Positions 23,932 to 32,678 of a stretch of DNA of 64,000 nucleotides are shown here, piece by piece. The notes beneath the pieces are model-generated. The model did not search any database, was not told the origin of the DNA, and was given only the letters and a program-made list of their open reading frames with translations. The position numbers and the translations under genes were made by a program. Source of the stretch: DAHVFY01 sp040388665 (GTDB lineage: Bacteria; Chlamydiota; Chlamydiia; Chlamydiales; Rhabdochlamydiaceae); the NCBI GenBank assembly GCA_040388665.1, contig JAZKBL010000020.1, positions 34,199 through 98,198 on the forward strand, written 5' to 3'. Position 1 is the stretch's first letter; each line of letters opens with the position of its first letter.

Positions 23932-26355
23932 TTAATAAGTGATTAATCCTTTTCTCGCGAGTAGTTTATAAAACTCATCGAGCCAGAGTATGCTGCTGCT
24001 AGCAAGCAGAAGGATACTAATAGTGGAAGCTTGTAAGGGTACTGTGTGGAAAATCGTATTTAAAAAGGGTAAGTAAAGGACTGCAGCATGAAGAAGGATG
24101 CCAAGAGAAAGACCTAAAACGAGGTATCTGTTTTTTAAAATACTACCACTTGTAAAAAAGGAGCGCTCTCCAGAGCGTACTGAAAACAGTTTAAACCATG
24201 CACTGAAAGCAAAAAGAGTGAACACCTCTGTCTGAATCTGTATCAAAGGCAAACCCCTTCTGTGTTCTATAACAAAGCAAAGAAGTAACAGAAATCCCAC
24301 CCAAAGAATCGTAAGACACATAGGAAATAACTTTTTGCGTGTTAAAATTTTATCATCTCGTCTGATCGGTGGACGTTTCATCTCATCGCCAAAGGGAGGG
24401 TCCATGATCAAGTTAATCGTTACTGTACCTTCTGTCACTACGTTGATCCATAAAATATGCAATGGATGCATGATAAGAGGCAAATCCCAAATCACCCCCG
24501 TTAAAAGAGCAAAAGCGCCAGCAAGCGATGTAGAAAGAATATAAAAAATCACTTTTTTAATATTCTGGTAAACAAGCCGTCCTTCTGCAATCGCTTCAAC
24601 AATTGTTGCAAAATTATCATCCAAAATAACCATCTTTGCAGCTTCCTTTGCGACATCGGTCCCTGCGATGCCCATCGCAACACCAACATCTGCTTGAGCT
24701 AACGCTGGTGCATCATTAACGCCATCTCCAGTAACAGCTACTACTTCATGTTTTCTTTGAAACGCTTGGACAATTTTAAGCTTCTGCTCAGGATGCAATC
24801 TTGCAAAGACAGAAATCTTACTACATTCTTCCTGTAACTTTTCAAGCGACATCTTTTCCAGATCATCCCCTGTAATCCCATAATCACCAGGACGCATCAA
24901 ATTTAACTCTTCAGCAATTGCAAGAGCTGTCTGCAGGTGATCACCTGTGACCATCACCGCACGAATCCCCGCTTGCCTACATGCAGCGATCGCCTCCATC
25001 ACTTCCGGGCGCGGTGGATCATAAAAACTGACAATACCAAGAAAACGCGCTTTCCCTTGAAACTGCGCTACTCCCTGATCAGGATGAATATGCCCTTTTT
25101 CAATTATTGCAAATCCAAGTACACGGAACCCTTTCTTAGAATCAACATCCATTTCAGCTTCAAACATCTTCTCAGTAGAAATGCTAGAGATAACTTCATA
25201 AGCCCCTTTAATGAGGATAAACCCATTATGTTCTGTTGCCATGATTTTTGCTTCAGCTGAAAAAGGAATCTCCTGAGTGCGCGGATGCAATTTCCTTAGC
25301 TCATTAATATTCATTCCTTCTTTCTCTGCAGCCTTTAAAAGAGCAATTTCTAAAGGATCGCCAGCTGTTAAAGAAGCATCATTACATAAAATAAATGCTT
25401 GGAATAATTCTTGGGTTTTAGGAGAAAACGAAACAACTGTCATCTCATTTTTTGTTAACGTCCCTGTTTTATCAGAACAGATCACACTTGTAGATCCAAG
25501 CGTCTCTACAGCGACAAGTCTGCGCACAATAGAGCGCTTAAATGCCATTCTTTGAACTCCAACGGCAAGAGCAATGGTGATCGCAACAGGAAGTCCTTCT
25601 GGAATGATCGACACAACTTCACTAACAGCTGCCATCACAAGATCTGCTCTAGAAATAGAACTGAAATAACCTGCAAGCAAGATAAATAAAGCAACTCCAA
25701 TGGCAATATAAGCAAGATCCCTTCCAAAAACCATCATCTTCTCTTCAATCGGCGTTTTAATCACAGGAGCTGTCTCTGCAAGCCTCGCTATCTTTCCAAG
25801 CTCTGTTCTCTCTCCCGTTGCTTGAACAAGAAGGACTCCCCTACCATTTAAAACATGATTTCCTGAAATAACAAATGCATCCATTTGCTTTGTTAATGCC
25901 TCAGATTCTCCCGTAAGCACAGCTTCGTTGATTTTAAGTTGGATCGCCTCTTTGAGTATTCCATCAGCCGGAATGAGATCTCCTGCATTGAGGCTCACTA
26001 AATCGCCTGGAACGATCTCTTCGCTTAAAATTTCTTGAAGCCCCCCCTCCCGAAATACACGCACCCTAGCAGAATTATATTTACGCAATGCTTCAAGCGA
26101 TTTTTCTGCTTTTCCTTCTTGAAAAGTTCCTACAATCGCATTAATAAGAGCCACACCTAAAACGACAAGAGGATCGCTTGGTTTTCCAAAAAAAAAAGTG
26201 ACAATCGATGCTGCAACAAGAAGATAAATCAGCGGATTTTTGAATTGTTCAAAAAAAACTTGATATAAACTTCTCCCCTTCCCTTCGGGCAAACGATTCA
26301 TGCCGTATTCTTTAAGGCGCTTTTTCACATCCTCCTGGCTTAAACCCTCATACAT
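23932..26355 (-). CDS. P-type Ca2+-transporting ATPase (type II)
   Basis: An 807-residue ion pump. The phosphorylation motif SDKTGTLT, the actuator TGES, the hinge TGDGVNDAPAL and the M4 motif PEGLPVA, typical of calcium pumps, are all present, with about eight to ten membrane segments. The N-terminal motif GLSQEDVKKRLKEYGMN is the cation-ATPase N domain. In M6, where calcium pumps have N-x-x-x-D, this protein has WINVVTEG, with Glu for Asp, so ion specificity is uncertain. AAAAAGGAG precedes ATG 26355. It is divergent from tsaD with only 53 bases between. Confidence 0.88.
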   Translation of the reverse strand: MYEGLSQEDVKKRLKEYGMNRLPEGKGRSLYQVFFEQFKNPLIYLLVAASIVTFFFGKPSDPLVVLGVALINAIVGTFQEGKAEKSLEALRKYNSARVRVFREGGLQEILSEEIVPGDLVSLNAGDLIPADGILKEAIQLKINEAVLTGESEALTKQMDAFVISGNHVLNGRGVLLVQATGERTELGKIARLAETAPVIKTPIEEKMMVFGRDLAYIAIGVALFILLAGYFSSISRADLVMAAVSEVVSIIPEGLPVAITIALAVGVQRMAFKRSIVRRLVAVETLGSTSVICSDKTGTLTKNEMTVVSFSPKTQELFQAFILCNDASLTAGDPLEIALLKAAEKEGMNINELRKLHPRTQEIPFSAEAKIMATEHNGFILIKGAYEVISSISTEKMFEAEMDVDSKKGFRVLGFAIIEKGHIHPDQGVAQFQGKARFLGIVSFYDPPRPEVMEAIAACRQAGIRAVMVTGDHLQTALAIAEELNLMRPGDYGITGDDLEKMSLEKLQEECSKISVFARLHPEQKLKIVQAFQRKHEVVAVTGDGVNDAPALAQADVGVAMGIAGTDVAKEAAKMVILDDNFATIVEAIAEGRLVYQNIKKVIFYILSTSLAGAFALLTGVIWDLPLIMHPLHILWINVVTEGTVTINLIMDPPFGDEMKRPPIRRDDKILTRKKLFPMCLTILWVGFLLLLCFVIEHRRGLPLIQIQTEVFTLFAFSAWFKLFSVRSGERSFFTSGSILKNRYLVLGLSLGILLHAAVLYLPFLNTIFHTVPLQASTISILLLASSSILWLDEFYKLLARKGLITY

Positions 26356-26408
26356 GAACTACTCCTTTTTCTCCCTAATATATGGAGAATTTTGTATACT
26401 TCAAGACT

Positions 26409-27419
26409 ATGTTAGTTTTAGGAATAGAAAGTACATGCGATGAAACAGCCTGCGCCGTTGTGCGCTCGGGCAAAAAAATTCTTTCAAATGTGATCGCATC
26501 TCAAACCGATCTTCATGAAAAATTCGGCGGGGTATTCCCTGAGCTTGCCTGTAGACGCCATTTAACAGCTTTTTTACCTATTTTAAAAGAAGCTCTTAAA
26601 ACAGCAGGTATTGCAAAAGAAGAAATTGATCTTATTGCCGTAGCTAAAGGCCCCGGGTTGATAGGTCCTCTTCTTCTTGGCTTGAATGCTGCAAAGGCTC
26701 TTAGCTTTGCGTTAGAAAAGCCTTTCATTGGGGTCAATCACGTAGAAGCTCACCTTTATGCCTCTATCATGGCACACGAAGAACCCCTTTTTCCTTCGCT
26801 TGGCGTTGTCGTATCCGGTGGACACACGTTCCTCGTTCGCATCCACGCTATAGGGTCTTATGAGCTCATCGGCACAACTGTTGATGATGCCCTTGGAGAG
26901 GCTTTTGACAAAGTCGCTATTATGCTCGGTCTTTCTTATCCAGGAGGACCGGCTCTTGAAACCATGGCACTAGAAGGAGACCCCTCTCGCTACACTTTTA
27001 AATCAGGTAAAGTAAAAGGACATCCTTGGGATTTTTCCTTTAGCGGCATCAAAACAAATGTGATGTATACTCTCAAAGGACAGAGTTGCAACAAACATGC
27101 CCCGTTAATTATTGAAGAAAAAGAAAAACCTCATATTGCTTCTAGCTTCCAAGAAGCTGTTTTTGGAGATGTCATTTCTAAAGCGCTTAAAGCAGTAGAT
27201 ATCTTTAACTGCAAAGCGATTTATCTCGGCGGCGGCGTTAGCAATAACAAACGACTGCGTGCACTATTTGCTTCTTCAACAGTCCCCGTTTTTTTCCCCC
27301 CGCTAGGTCTTAGCCTAGACAACGGCGCTATGATCGCAGGTCTTGGTTATCATAAATTTATTACACAAGGCACAGGAGATTCTCTGGATCTAACTCCTAT
27401 GACCCGAATTCCTTTATAA
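26409..27419 (+). CDS. tsaD: tRNA threonylcarbamoyl transferase subunit TsaD
   Basis: Transfers threonylcarbamoyl to A37 of ANN-decoding tRNAs, acting with TsaB and TsaE. The ASKHA fold is shown by GIESTCDETACAVV (residues 5-18), the iron/zinc site HVEAHLYAS (His-x-x-x-His), VVSGGHTFLV, and GPALETMA. I start at ATG 26409 (MLVLGIES), where family members begin; an in-frame ATG nine codons upstream would add MENFVYFKT. Length of 336 is typical. Confidence 0.93.
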   Translation: MLVLGIESTCDETACAVVRSGKKILSNVIASQTDLHEKFGGVFPELACRRHLTAFLPILKEALKTAGIAKEEIDLIAVAKGPGLIGPLLLGLNAAKALSFALEKPFIGVNHVEAHLYASIMAHEEPLFPSLGVVVSGGHTFLVRIHAIGSYELIGTTVDDALGEAFDKVAIMLGLSYPGGPALETMALEGDPSRYTFKSGKVKGHPWDFSFSGIKTNVMYTLKGQSCNKHAPLIIEEKEKPHIASSFQEAVFGDVISKALKAVDIFNCKAIYLGGGVSNNKRLRALFASSTVPVFFPPLGLSLDNGAMIAGLGYHKFITQGTGDSLDLTPMTRIPL

Positions 27420-27440
27420 ACACCAATTAAGGGTTTTTGC

Positions 27441-28772
27441 ATGTTTTTTCTCAACGGAATTCCAACAATAGCATCTATATCCAACATAGCACCACAACCT
27501 CAAATAGGGATGCCTGTTTCACAAGAAAAGGTGACTCAATTAGGATTAAATCATCTAGCAAATCAACAGAATTCAATGGCTGCATACAACTCAGTCATGG
27601 AATTTGTTCCAAATCTGCCAAAATGTTTTATAGAGCATAATATCAACAATATAACAGATCTTTTACTAAAAATAACCGCACTTAAAACGGCAATAAAAAA
27701 TCAAAATTGGGATCATGATATATTTACTCTTACGAACGTTAATTTAAAAAACATTCAAGAAAATAACGCTCTTGAGTTTCCTTTTATTGCATTGGCTGGA
27801 TTAAAATGTAATCAGATCTCTGAAGAAGAATTTTTTATTATTCTCTGCTATTATGGACTCAGATGCATTCATGAAAAACAGGAGATCATTGCTCATCCTC
27901 TTTTTAATACTAATACACACATTGCCCCCAATATTGCTCTACTCATCTCTTATTTTGTTGAAGGACTTAAAATAGGCCTTACCCCATTATTTCAAGCAGA
28001 TGTTCCAGACTTTTCGCTAGATACCCTCATGGCGCTTTTTAGAGAATTAGAGCAGTTATCACACTCACCCGAAATCTGTCATATCTTGACTTTATTTTCT
28101 GCTCCAGACTTTCGAGAAGTTGGATGTTCAAAGGCATTGATCTCTCAACACCCCGGAAAAGAATCAGAAGACAAGCTTACTCTTTGGGATAGCATACGCA
28201 CAATTCCTATGCATATATTTTATCAAGAATCTAGACAGTTTATTCCTTCATTGAAAATCTATGAAGTTTTTTTAAAACACTTTCTTGGAGTCTCTTCAAT
28301 CCATTTAAAACCACGTATAGGACTTTCTCTACATCAGAGCATCGCTCTTGATACGCAAGACTCATTTAATGTTATCGTTCCTTTTCCAACATTCTATCCT
28401 GAGATCATCAATGGAACGCCCTTACCTGGCCTTGAAAGCACCTATTGCAACTTATTTTATCAAGGAATAACAACTTTTTCTATGTCAAATAGAACGCGTG
28501 AAAAACTTAAAAATATTGTGAAACAATTAAGAGATTTTGAAATTTCTCTTAATTTACCAGAAAGTTTACGTCATAATATTAGTGAAACATTTTCAAATAT
28601 TGGTTTTTCAAAATTCAACAAATTTAAATATGATGAATCTAATGTTTTATCATTTTTAGAATCAAGTGCATTAATTAAAAAGTTTTTAAAAAGCAGATTT
28701 ACAAATCCTTTACATCAAGCTGTTTTAGAGTACATGGACTCACTTTTAAATCGGTGGCCTAGGCTAGGATAG
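27441..28772 (+). CDS. Uncharacterised 443-residue protein, possible effector
   Basis: I do not recognise it. It is helical and hydrophilic, begins with Asn, Ile and Ser residues (MFFLNGIPTIASISN), and has no Sec signal or obvious repeat. An AAGGG site lies seven bases before ATG 27441. Single Cys residues are scattered, with no metal-motif spacing. It follows tsaD by 21 bases, but tsaD-type housekeeping function gives no link. AT content is higher than in tsaD, typical of accessory genes here. Confidence 0.65.
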   Translation: MFFLNGIPTIASISNIAPQPQIGMPVSQEKVTQLGLNHLANQQNSMAAYNSVMEFVPNLPKCFIEHNINNITDLLLKITALKTAIKNQNWDHDIFTLTNVNLKNIQENNALEFPFIALAGLKCNQISEEEFFIILCYYGLRCIHEKQEIIAHPLFNTNTHIAPNIALLISYFVEGLKIGLTPLFQADVPDFSLDTLMALFRELEQLSHSPEICHILTLFSAPDFREVGCSKALISQHPGKESEDKLTLWDSIRTIPMHIFYQESRQFIPSLKIYEVFLKHFLGVSSIHLKPRIGLSLHQSIALDTQDSFNVIVPFPTFYPEIINGTPLPGLESTYCNLFYQGITTFSMSNRTREKLKNIVKQLRDFEISLNLPESLRHNISETFSNIGFSKFNKFKYDESNVLSFLESSALIKKFLKSRFTNPLHQAVLEYMDSLLNRWPRLG

Positions 28773-28903
28773 CATCTATCTTATTATCAATATATTAACA
28801 TTATCAATATCTAACACCTTATTTTTATCATTGATAATCAATTTTTATTATGATATAATTACAATTAGATAATGATATGTTTTATATAACAAGAGGATAA
28901 TAA

Positions 28904-29110
28904 ATGAATAATAACTCTAATAATGAGCTTCTTAGAAAAATTGCCAGCTTAGAGACTAAAATTGATATGTTGGAATCAGAACTTTCTTATATGAATGAAA
29001 TTTTATCCCGTTGCGGCTTCCCAGAGGGAATTAAGACCCTAAAGGAAACCGTCGAAGAACTTCTTGCTGAAGAAGCAGAAGCCTCTAAAAGTCAAGAATA
29101 TAACATTTAA
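28904..29110 (+). CDS. Small coiled-coil protein, 68 residues
   Basis: Begins MNNNSNNELL and continues as a heptad-patterned helix (KIASLETKIDMLESELSYMNEIL), then a GFPEGIKTLKETVEELLAEEAEA helix. It is likely a small helical oligomer. AAGAGG lies eight bases upstream of the ATG and a good terminator 12 bases after the stop, so it is an independent transcription unit. The function is unknown; the FPEGIKTLKE segment looks conserved and non-random. Confidence 0.7.
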   Translation: MNNNSNNELLRKIASLETKIDMLESELSYMNEILSRCGFPEGIKTLKETVEELLAEEAEASKSQEYNI

Positions 29111-29121
29111 ATTTCTCTTAA

Positions 29122-29152
29122 AAGCGGGTCTGCCTTTTTAGACCCGCCTTTT
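29122..29152 (+). terminator. Rho-independent terminator of the coiled-coil gene
   Basis: GCGGGTCT (29124-29131) pairs with AGACCCGC (29140-29147) across an eight-base loop, followed by CTTTTCCTC. The stem is GC-rich within AT-rich surroundings, and the ferredoxin gene starts about 65 bases further on. Confidence 0.75.
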
Positions 29153-29211
29153 CCTCTATCTTGCCATTTATCCCTTTTTTTGCTATGCTCGCCGGACACA
29201 AGGATACAGGT

Positions 29212-29472
29212 ATGGCAAAGCTTATTTTCCATGATGATGAAGAAAAAAATCTTGAAGATGATGCGTCCTTAATTGAAGCATGCGAGGATGCGGGCGTCCC
29301 TTTTGCTTGCACCGAAGGCGTCTGCGGAACATGCGTTATAGAAGTCGTTGAAGGGATGGAAAATCTCTCCGATTTCACACAAGAGGAACGGGATTTTCTC
29401 GGGGATATGGACTGTGAGCGTCTCGCATGCCAATGCAAAATTAAATGCGGACTTGTAAAAATTAAATTTTAA
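29212..29472 (+). CDS. 2Fe-2S ferredoxin
   Basis: An 86-residue electron carrier. Plant-type cluster ligands are seen as C-x4-C-x2-C in FACTEGVCGTCVI and a fourth Cys in RLACQCKI, with the usual acidic surface (DDEEKNLEDDASL). I start at ATG 29212 (MAKLIFHDD), because a TTG frame 51 bases upstream adds a hydrophobic, unrelated stretch. It is 18 bases before the DUF1858-IscA fusion, so the two are probably one operon for iron-sulfur assembly or electron supply. Confidence 0.92.
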   Translation: MAKLIFHDDEEKNLEDDASLIEACEDAGVPFACTEGVCGTCVIEVVEGMENLSDFTQEERDFLGDMDCERLACQCKIKCGLVKIKF

Positions 29473-29490
29473 CTTCTCCAGGAGAAAACT

Positions 29491-30048
29491 ATGGACCAGA
29501 TTACCCGCCAAATGACAATTGAAGAGATCCTCTCTTCTTTTCCGCAAAAAAGTCAAAAGCTCGCACAAGAACTCACAAATACGGGCCTGCAATGCGTCGG
29601 CTGCGGAGCTGCTACGTGGGAAACTCTTGAAGCTGGCATGCTTAGCCACGGCTTTTCTGAAGAAGAGATCAACGAACTTGCTTTCCGACTTAACTCCATC
29701 CTTGAAGAAGAACTCGATGCAACAACTATTTCTCTAACAAAGCGTGCAGCAGAAAAATTCCGCAAAATTCTTGAAGATGAGGGCAAGCATGGATGGGGAC
29801 TGCGTTTCGGAGATAAAGCTGCTGGCTGCAGCGGATTTGAGTACGTCCTGGACTATTCACAAAAAGCCAAAACCGATGATAAAATTTTCCTCTCGCACGG
29901 CCTTGAAATCCACGTTAACGAAAAAATCATAGAACGCCTCCTTGGTTCGGAAATCGATTATGTCGATGGCTTAAACGGCTCCGGCTTCAAAATCTCTAAT
30001 CCCAACGTCAAAGGCGGCTGCGGCTGCGGCAAATCCCAAAGTTACTAA
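29491..30048 (+). CDS. DUF1858 domain fused to A-type iron-sulfur carrier (IscA/HesB)
   Basis: A 185-residue fusion. Residues about 1-65 match DUF1858: a short helical fold with TIEEILSSFPQ and the CVGCGAATWETLEAG turn with a Cys-x-x-Cys. From about residue 75 comes an A-type carrier: ISLTKRAAEKFRKIL, then CSGFEYVLDY with the first cluster Cys and the tail GGCGCGKS with the other two. Such carriers hand clusters to target proteins. Placed right after a ferredoxin. The fused DUF1858 unit could act as an additional redox or metal site. Confidence 0.85.
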   Translation: MDQITRQMTIEEILSSFPQKSQKLAQELTNTGLQCVGCGAATWETLEAGMLSHGFSEEEINELAFRLNSILEEELDATTISLTKRAAEKFRKILEDEGKHGWGLRFGDKAAGCSGFEYVLDYSQKAKTDDKIFLSHGLEIHVNEKIIERLLGSEIDYVDGLNGSGFKISNPNVKGGCGCGKSQSY

Positions 30049-30063
30049 TCTTTTGCTCTTTTT

Positions 30064-30097
30064 GTCAAAATCAGTGATTATCATTGCTGATTTTGAC
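30064..30097 (+). terminator. Hairpin after the IscA fusion, weak terminator
   Basis: GTCAAAATCAG (30064-30074) and CTGATTTTGAC (30087-30097) form an 11-base perfect stem with a 12-base loop. The tail TATTCATAC is a poor T run, so termination would be weak or bidirectional. Confidence 0.45.
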
Positions 30098-30144
30098 TAT
30101 TCATACCCAAGTGAGTTCAAAATTTTCCCTTCAATGGAGTCCGC

Positions 30145-30174
30145 TTGACTTAAGCCGCATCACTTCTTTATGAT
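30145..30174 (+). promoter_or_regulatory. Strong candidate promoter of the kinase-like cluster
   Basis: TTGACT (30145-30150) and TATGAT (30169-30174) are 18 bases apart. Transcription would then begin within about 8 bases of ATG 30183, that is a nearly leaderless message; no ribosome-binding site is visible before that ATG. The cluster of five overlapping genes follows without another promoter of this quality. Confidence 0.5.
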
Positions 30175-30182
30175 GGCGTCTG

Positions 30183-31043
30183 ATGAAATATCTAAAATGC
30201 GCAATTTTTATAGTCCTTGCCATTCTCTTGCAGCGCTTTTGCCATAAACAAACAGATGGTTTTGCGCTGCGTAAAATCCTCTCAGAGCTCTCTTTTAATC
30301 CTGCCTGGGAAGTGACTGCTCTGCAAGCAAATGAATCTATTGCAATCAAAAAAGCTTTAAATCAACCCTACCGCTATCTAAGTAAGGGGGCTCAATCCTA
30401 CGTTTTTGCATCGGAAGATGGTCTCTATGTCTTAAAATTTTTCCGCCATGACCACATGCGCGCCGAGCTGTGGCACTGTTTACTTACTAAAGAACACCGA
30501 AAAGAAAGGTTCGCGCTTGGTAGATCCAAATTGGAAAAAGATTTTACAAGCTATAAAATTGCCTATGAAACTTTACAAGAAGAAACAGGCCTAGTTTACC
30601 TTCACTTAAATAAAACAGACAATCTACATATTAAAATCCCTCTCTATGACAAAATGGGTATTCAGCACACCATCGATTTAGACAGGATGGAGTTTTTCCT
30701 CCAAAAAAAGGTAGATCCCTTCTTTCCCTCTTTAGAAAAATGGATTAAAGAAGATAACCTACTTGCTGCACAACAAGCCTTAACCGAGCTTGTCTGTCTT
30801 CTCAAGAGGCGCTTTATAAAAAACATCTACGATAAAGACCCCGATCTTAACACCAATTTTGGTTTCTTAAAGGGTCATCCCATCCAACTCGATGCTGGAC
30901 GGTTTAAACACGATCCGTTTTATAGCAATGCTGAAGTTTATCAGCGCGAAATTTTAAGGATTACAGATAACCTCAAGCAATGGCTTGACACCCACAATGA
31001 AGAGCTTTCCCTTCACTTGCAAAAAGAGTTAAACAACTTATGA
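30183..31043 (+). CDS. Kinase-like membrane-anchored protein, cluster paralogue 1
   Basis: A 286-residue protein. Residues about 5-18 form a membrane anchor, followed by the family motif RFCHKQTDGFALRKI. The body resembles a minimal protein kinase: a glycine-poor loop YLSKGAQSYVF (64-75), VLKFF with candidate ATP-binding Lys85, a helix SYKIAYETLQEETGL, then YDKDPDLNTNFGF with Asp/Asn in the place of the HxDxxxxN loop, and IQLDAG with Asp237 in the place of DFG. Family assignment is by pattern only. The small C-lobe and DAG for DFG suggest a degenerate or divergent enzyme. First of five overlapping genes; ATGA overlap with the next. Confidence 0.6.
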   Translation: MKYLKCAIFIVLAILLQRFCHKQTDGFALRKILSELSFNPAWEVTALQANESIAIKKALNQPYRYLSKGAQSYVFASEDGLYVLKFFRHDHMRAELWHCLLTKEHRKERFALGRSKLEKDFTSYKIAYETLQEETGLVYLHLNKTDNLHIKIPLYDKMGIQHTIDLDRMEFFLQKKVDPFFPSLEKWIKEDNLLAAQQALTELVCLLKRRFIKNIYDKDPDLNTNFGFLKGHPIQLDAGRFKHDPFYSNAEVYQREILRITDNLKQWLDTHNEELSLHLQKELNNL

Positions 31044-31840
31044 GAAAAGGATTATTTCTTATTATATTACTCTTATTGTACCCCCTTGTTTCTCATTTTT
31101 GCGTAGATAAGACAGACGGATTTACTCTTAACTACATCCAACCCACAATTACTTGTGAATGTCAAATTGATACATCTCTTCCCGATCTCAGCATTTTTAA
31201 GCAAAAATTTTACTATCTAGGGTGTGGAGGACAATCCTATGTCTTTCTTTCTAATGATGGACAATTTGTTCTCAAATTTATTAAAAATTATTTATATTTC
31301 CCCCTTCCTATTTTCAACAATTTCTCCTTTTTTCATAAAAAAAAGAATAAAATGGTGCGCGATTTAAAAAGTTACAAAATCGCCTTTGAAGAGTTATCTC
31401 ATGAATCAGGTCTTATCTATTTTCATTTAGGTAAAACGACGCATCTTTTGCCAGAGATTACCATTTCTGATAAACTCGGCATCGAACATAAAATTACGCT
31501 TAATGAAAAACACTTTATTCTGCAAAAAAAGGCAGATTTACTTTATCCTCACTTAAACGCTCTTATGAATCTTGGAGATCTTGATGGAGCCAAGAAAGCC
31601 ATCTCTTCTCTTTTAATACTGTTAAAAACAAGGCTTAATAAAGGGATTTATGATGAAGACGCAAAGCTGCACCGCAACTGCGGATTTATTGGTAACAAAG
31701 CCTTATTTATTGATATCGGAAGGTTTTGCAAATCTTCTAAAACACAAACACTTACAGAAATGACAGAAAGGCTCAAATTGTGGCTTCAAAACAACTATCC
31801 AGAGCTTGGAGTCTACCTAGAAAATGAAATTAACCGTTAA
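31040..31840 (+). CDS. Kinase-like membrane-anchored protein, cluster paralogue 2
   Basis: A 266-residue paralogue of its neighbours. The N-terminal anchor (MRKGLFLIILLLLYPLV) is followed by HFCVDKTDGFTL. The G-loop is YLGCGGQSYVF, the candidate Lys lies in VLKFI, the alpha-C-like helix is SYKIAFEELSHESGL, the catalytic-type loop is YDEDAKLHRNCGF, and the metal-type Asp is in FIDIGRF. It is less diverged in the glycine loop (GCGG) than paralogue 1. A second hydrophobic patch precedes the FHKKKNK linker. Its start overlaps the previous stop by four bases and its end overlaps the next gene by 17. Confidence 0.6.
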   Translation: MRKGLFLIILLLLYPLVSHFCVDKTDGFTLNYIQPTITCECQIDTSLPDLSIFKQKFYYLGCGGQSYVFLSNDGQFVLKFIKNYLYFPLPIFNNFSFFHKKKNKMVRDLKSYKIAFEELSHESGLIYFHLGKTTHLLPEITISDKLGIEHKITLNEKHFILQKKADLLYPHLNALMNLGDLDGAKKAISSLLILLKTRLNKGIYDEDAKLHRNCGFIGNKALFIDIGRFCKSSKTQTLTEMTERLKLWLQNNYPELGVYLENEINR

Positions 31841-32678
31841 GCTTCTCATTCTCCTCCTATGCTGTTATGGCACCGCGCGTTTTTGTCATCATCAAACATC
31901 GGGATTTAGAATCTCTAAAATAAGAGGTAATTATCTTGAGCAAATGGATTTTCTAGAAGATCCTTTAACGAAACAAAAAGATGCTCTTTTACAAGGAAAG
32001 TTCACTTACTTTGGAAGAGGATTGCAAAGCTTCGCATTTCTTTCAGAAGATGGAGCTTATGTTCTCAAGATTTTTAATAATAAAATGCAAAAAAAACGGG
32101 CTTTTTTTAAAACCTTTGGATTTCTTAATAAAGCACAAGAAACGGAAAACAAGCTAAAATTGACTTTTGAAAGTTATAAAATTGCCTATGAGGAGCTGAA
32201 ACAGGAAACAGGAATCCTCTATACTCATCTCAAGCCGACGTCAACGCTGCAAAGAACTGTCACTCTCATCGATAAGCTTGGCATTGCGCATCCTCTTGAT
32301 CTTGATACAACAGGTTTTGTTCTCCAAAAGCGAGCAACCCTTGCTTACCCTTATCTAAAAGATCTTATAGAAAAAGGGGCTCTTCTAGAAGCTAAGAGCG
32401 CAATCACTGCGTTAACACACCTTTTTATTCAAAAAAGCCTTAAAGGAATTAAAGACAATGATCCGCTCATCCGAACCAATTTAGGTTTTATTAATCATAA
32501 GCCCATTCATATCGACATCGGACCCTTTTCAAAGGATCCAGAAGTCCAAGATCCTAAGTTTTATCTTCCTGAAATACGTCGCATTACAGCAAGTCTTAAA
32601 AACTTTCTTGAAAATAACTGTCCAGAACTGATCTTACATCTTGAAAATGAATTAAAAAATGTCGAAAAAAGTTATTAA
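31824..32678 (+). CDS. Kinase-like membrane-anchored protein, cluster paralogue 3
   Basis: A 284-residue paralogue. Anchor MKLTVKLLILLLCCYGTA, then RFCHHQTSGFRISKI; G-loop YFGRGLQSFAF, candidate Lys in VLKIF, helix SYKIAYEELKQETGI, VTLIDKLGIAH linker, loop KDNDPLIRTNLGF, and HIDIGPF with the DIG Asp. The order Gly-loop, Lys, helix with Glu, D-x-D-x5-N, DxG recurs in all five genes at the same spacing, which argues for conserved function. Overlaps the next gene by 20 bases. Confidence 0.6.
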   Translation: MKLTVKLLILLLCCYGTARFCHHQTSGFRISKIRGNYLEQMDFLEDPLTKQKDALLQGKFTYFGRGLQSFAFLSEDGAYVLKIFNNKMQKKRAFFKTFGFLNKAQETENKLKLTFESYKIAYEELKQETGILYTHLKPTSTLQRTVTLIDKLGIAHPLDLDTTGFVLQKRATLAYPYLKDLIEKGALLEAKSAITALTHLFIQKSLKGIKDNDPLIRTNLGFINHKPIHIDIGPFSKDPEVQDPKFYLPEIRRITASLKNFLENNCPELILHLENELKNVEKSY

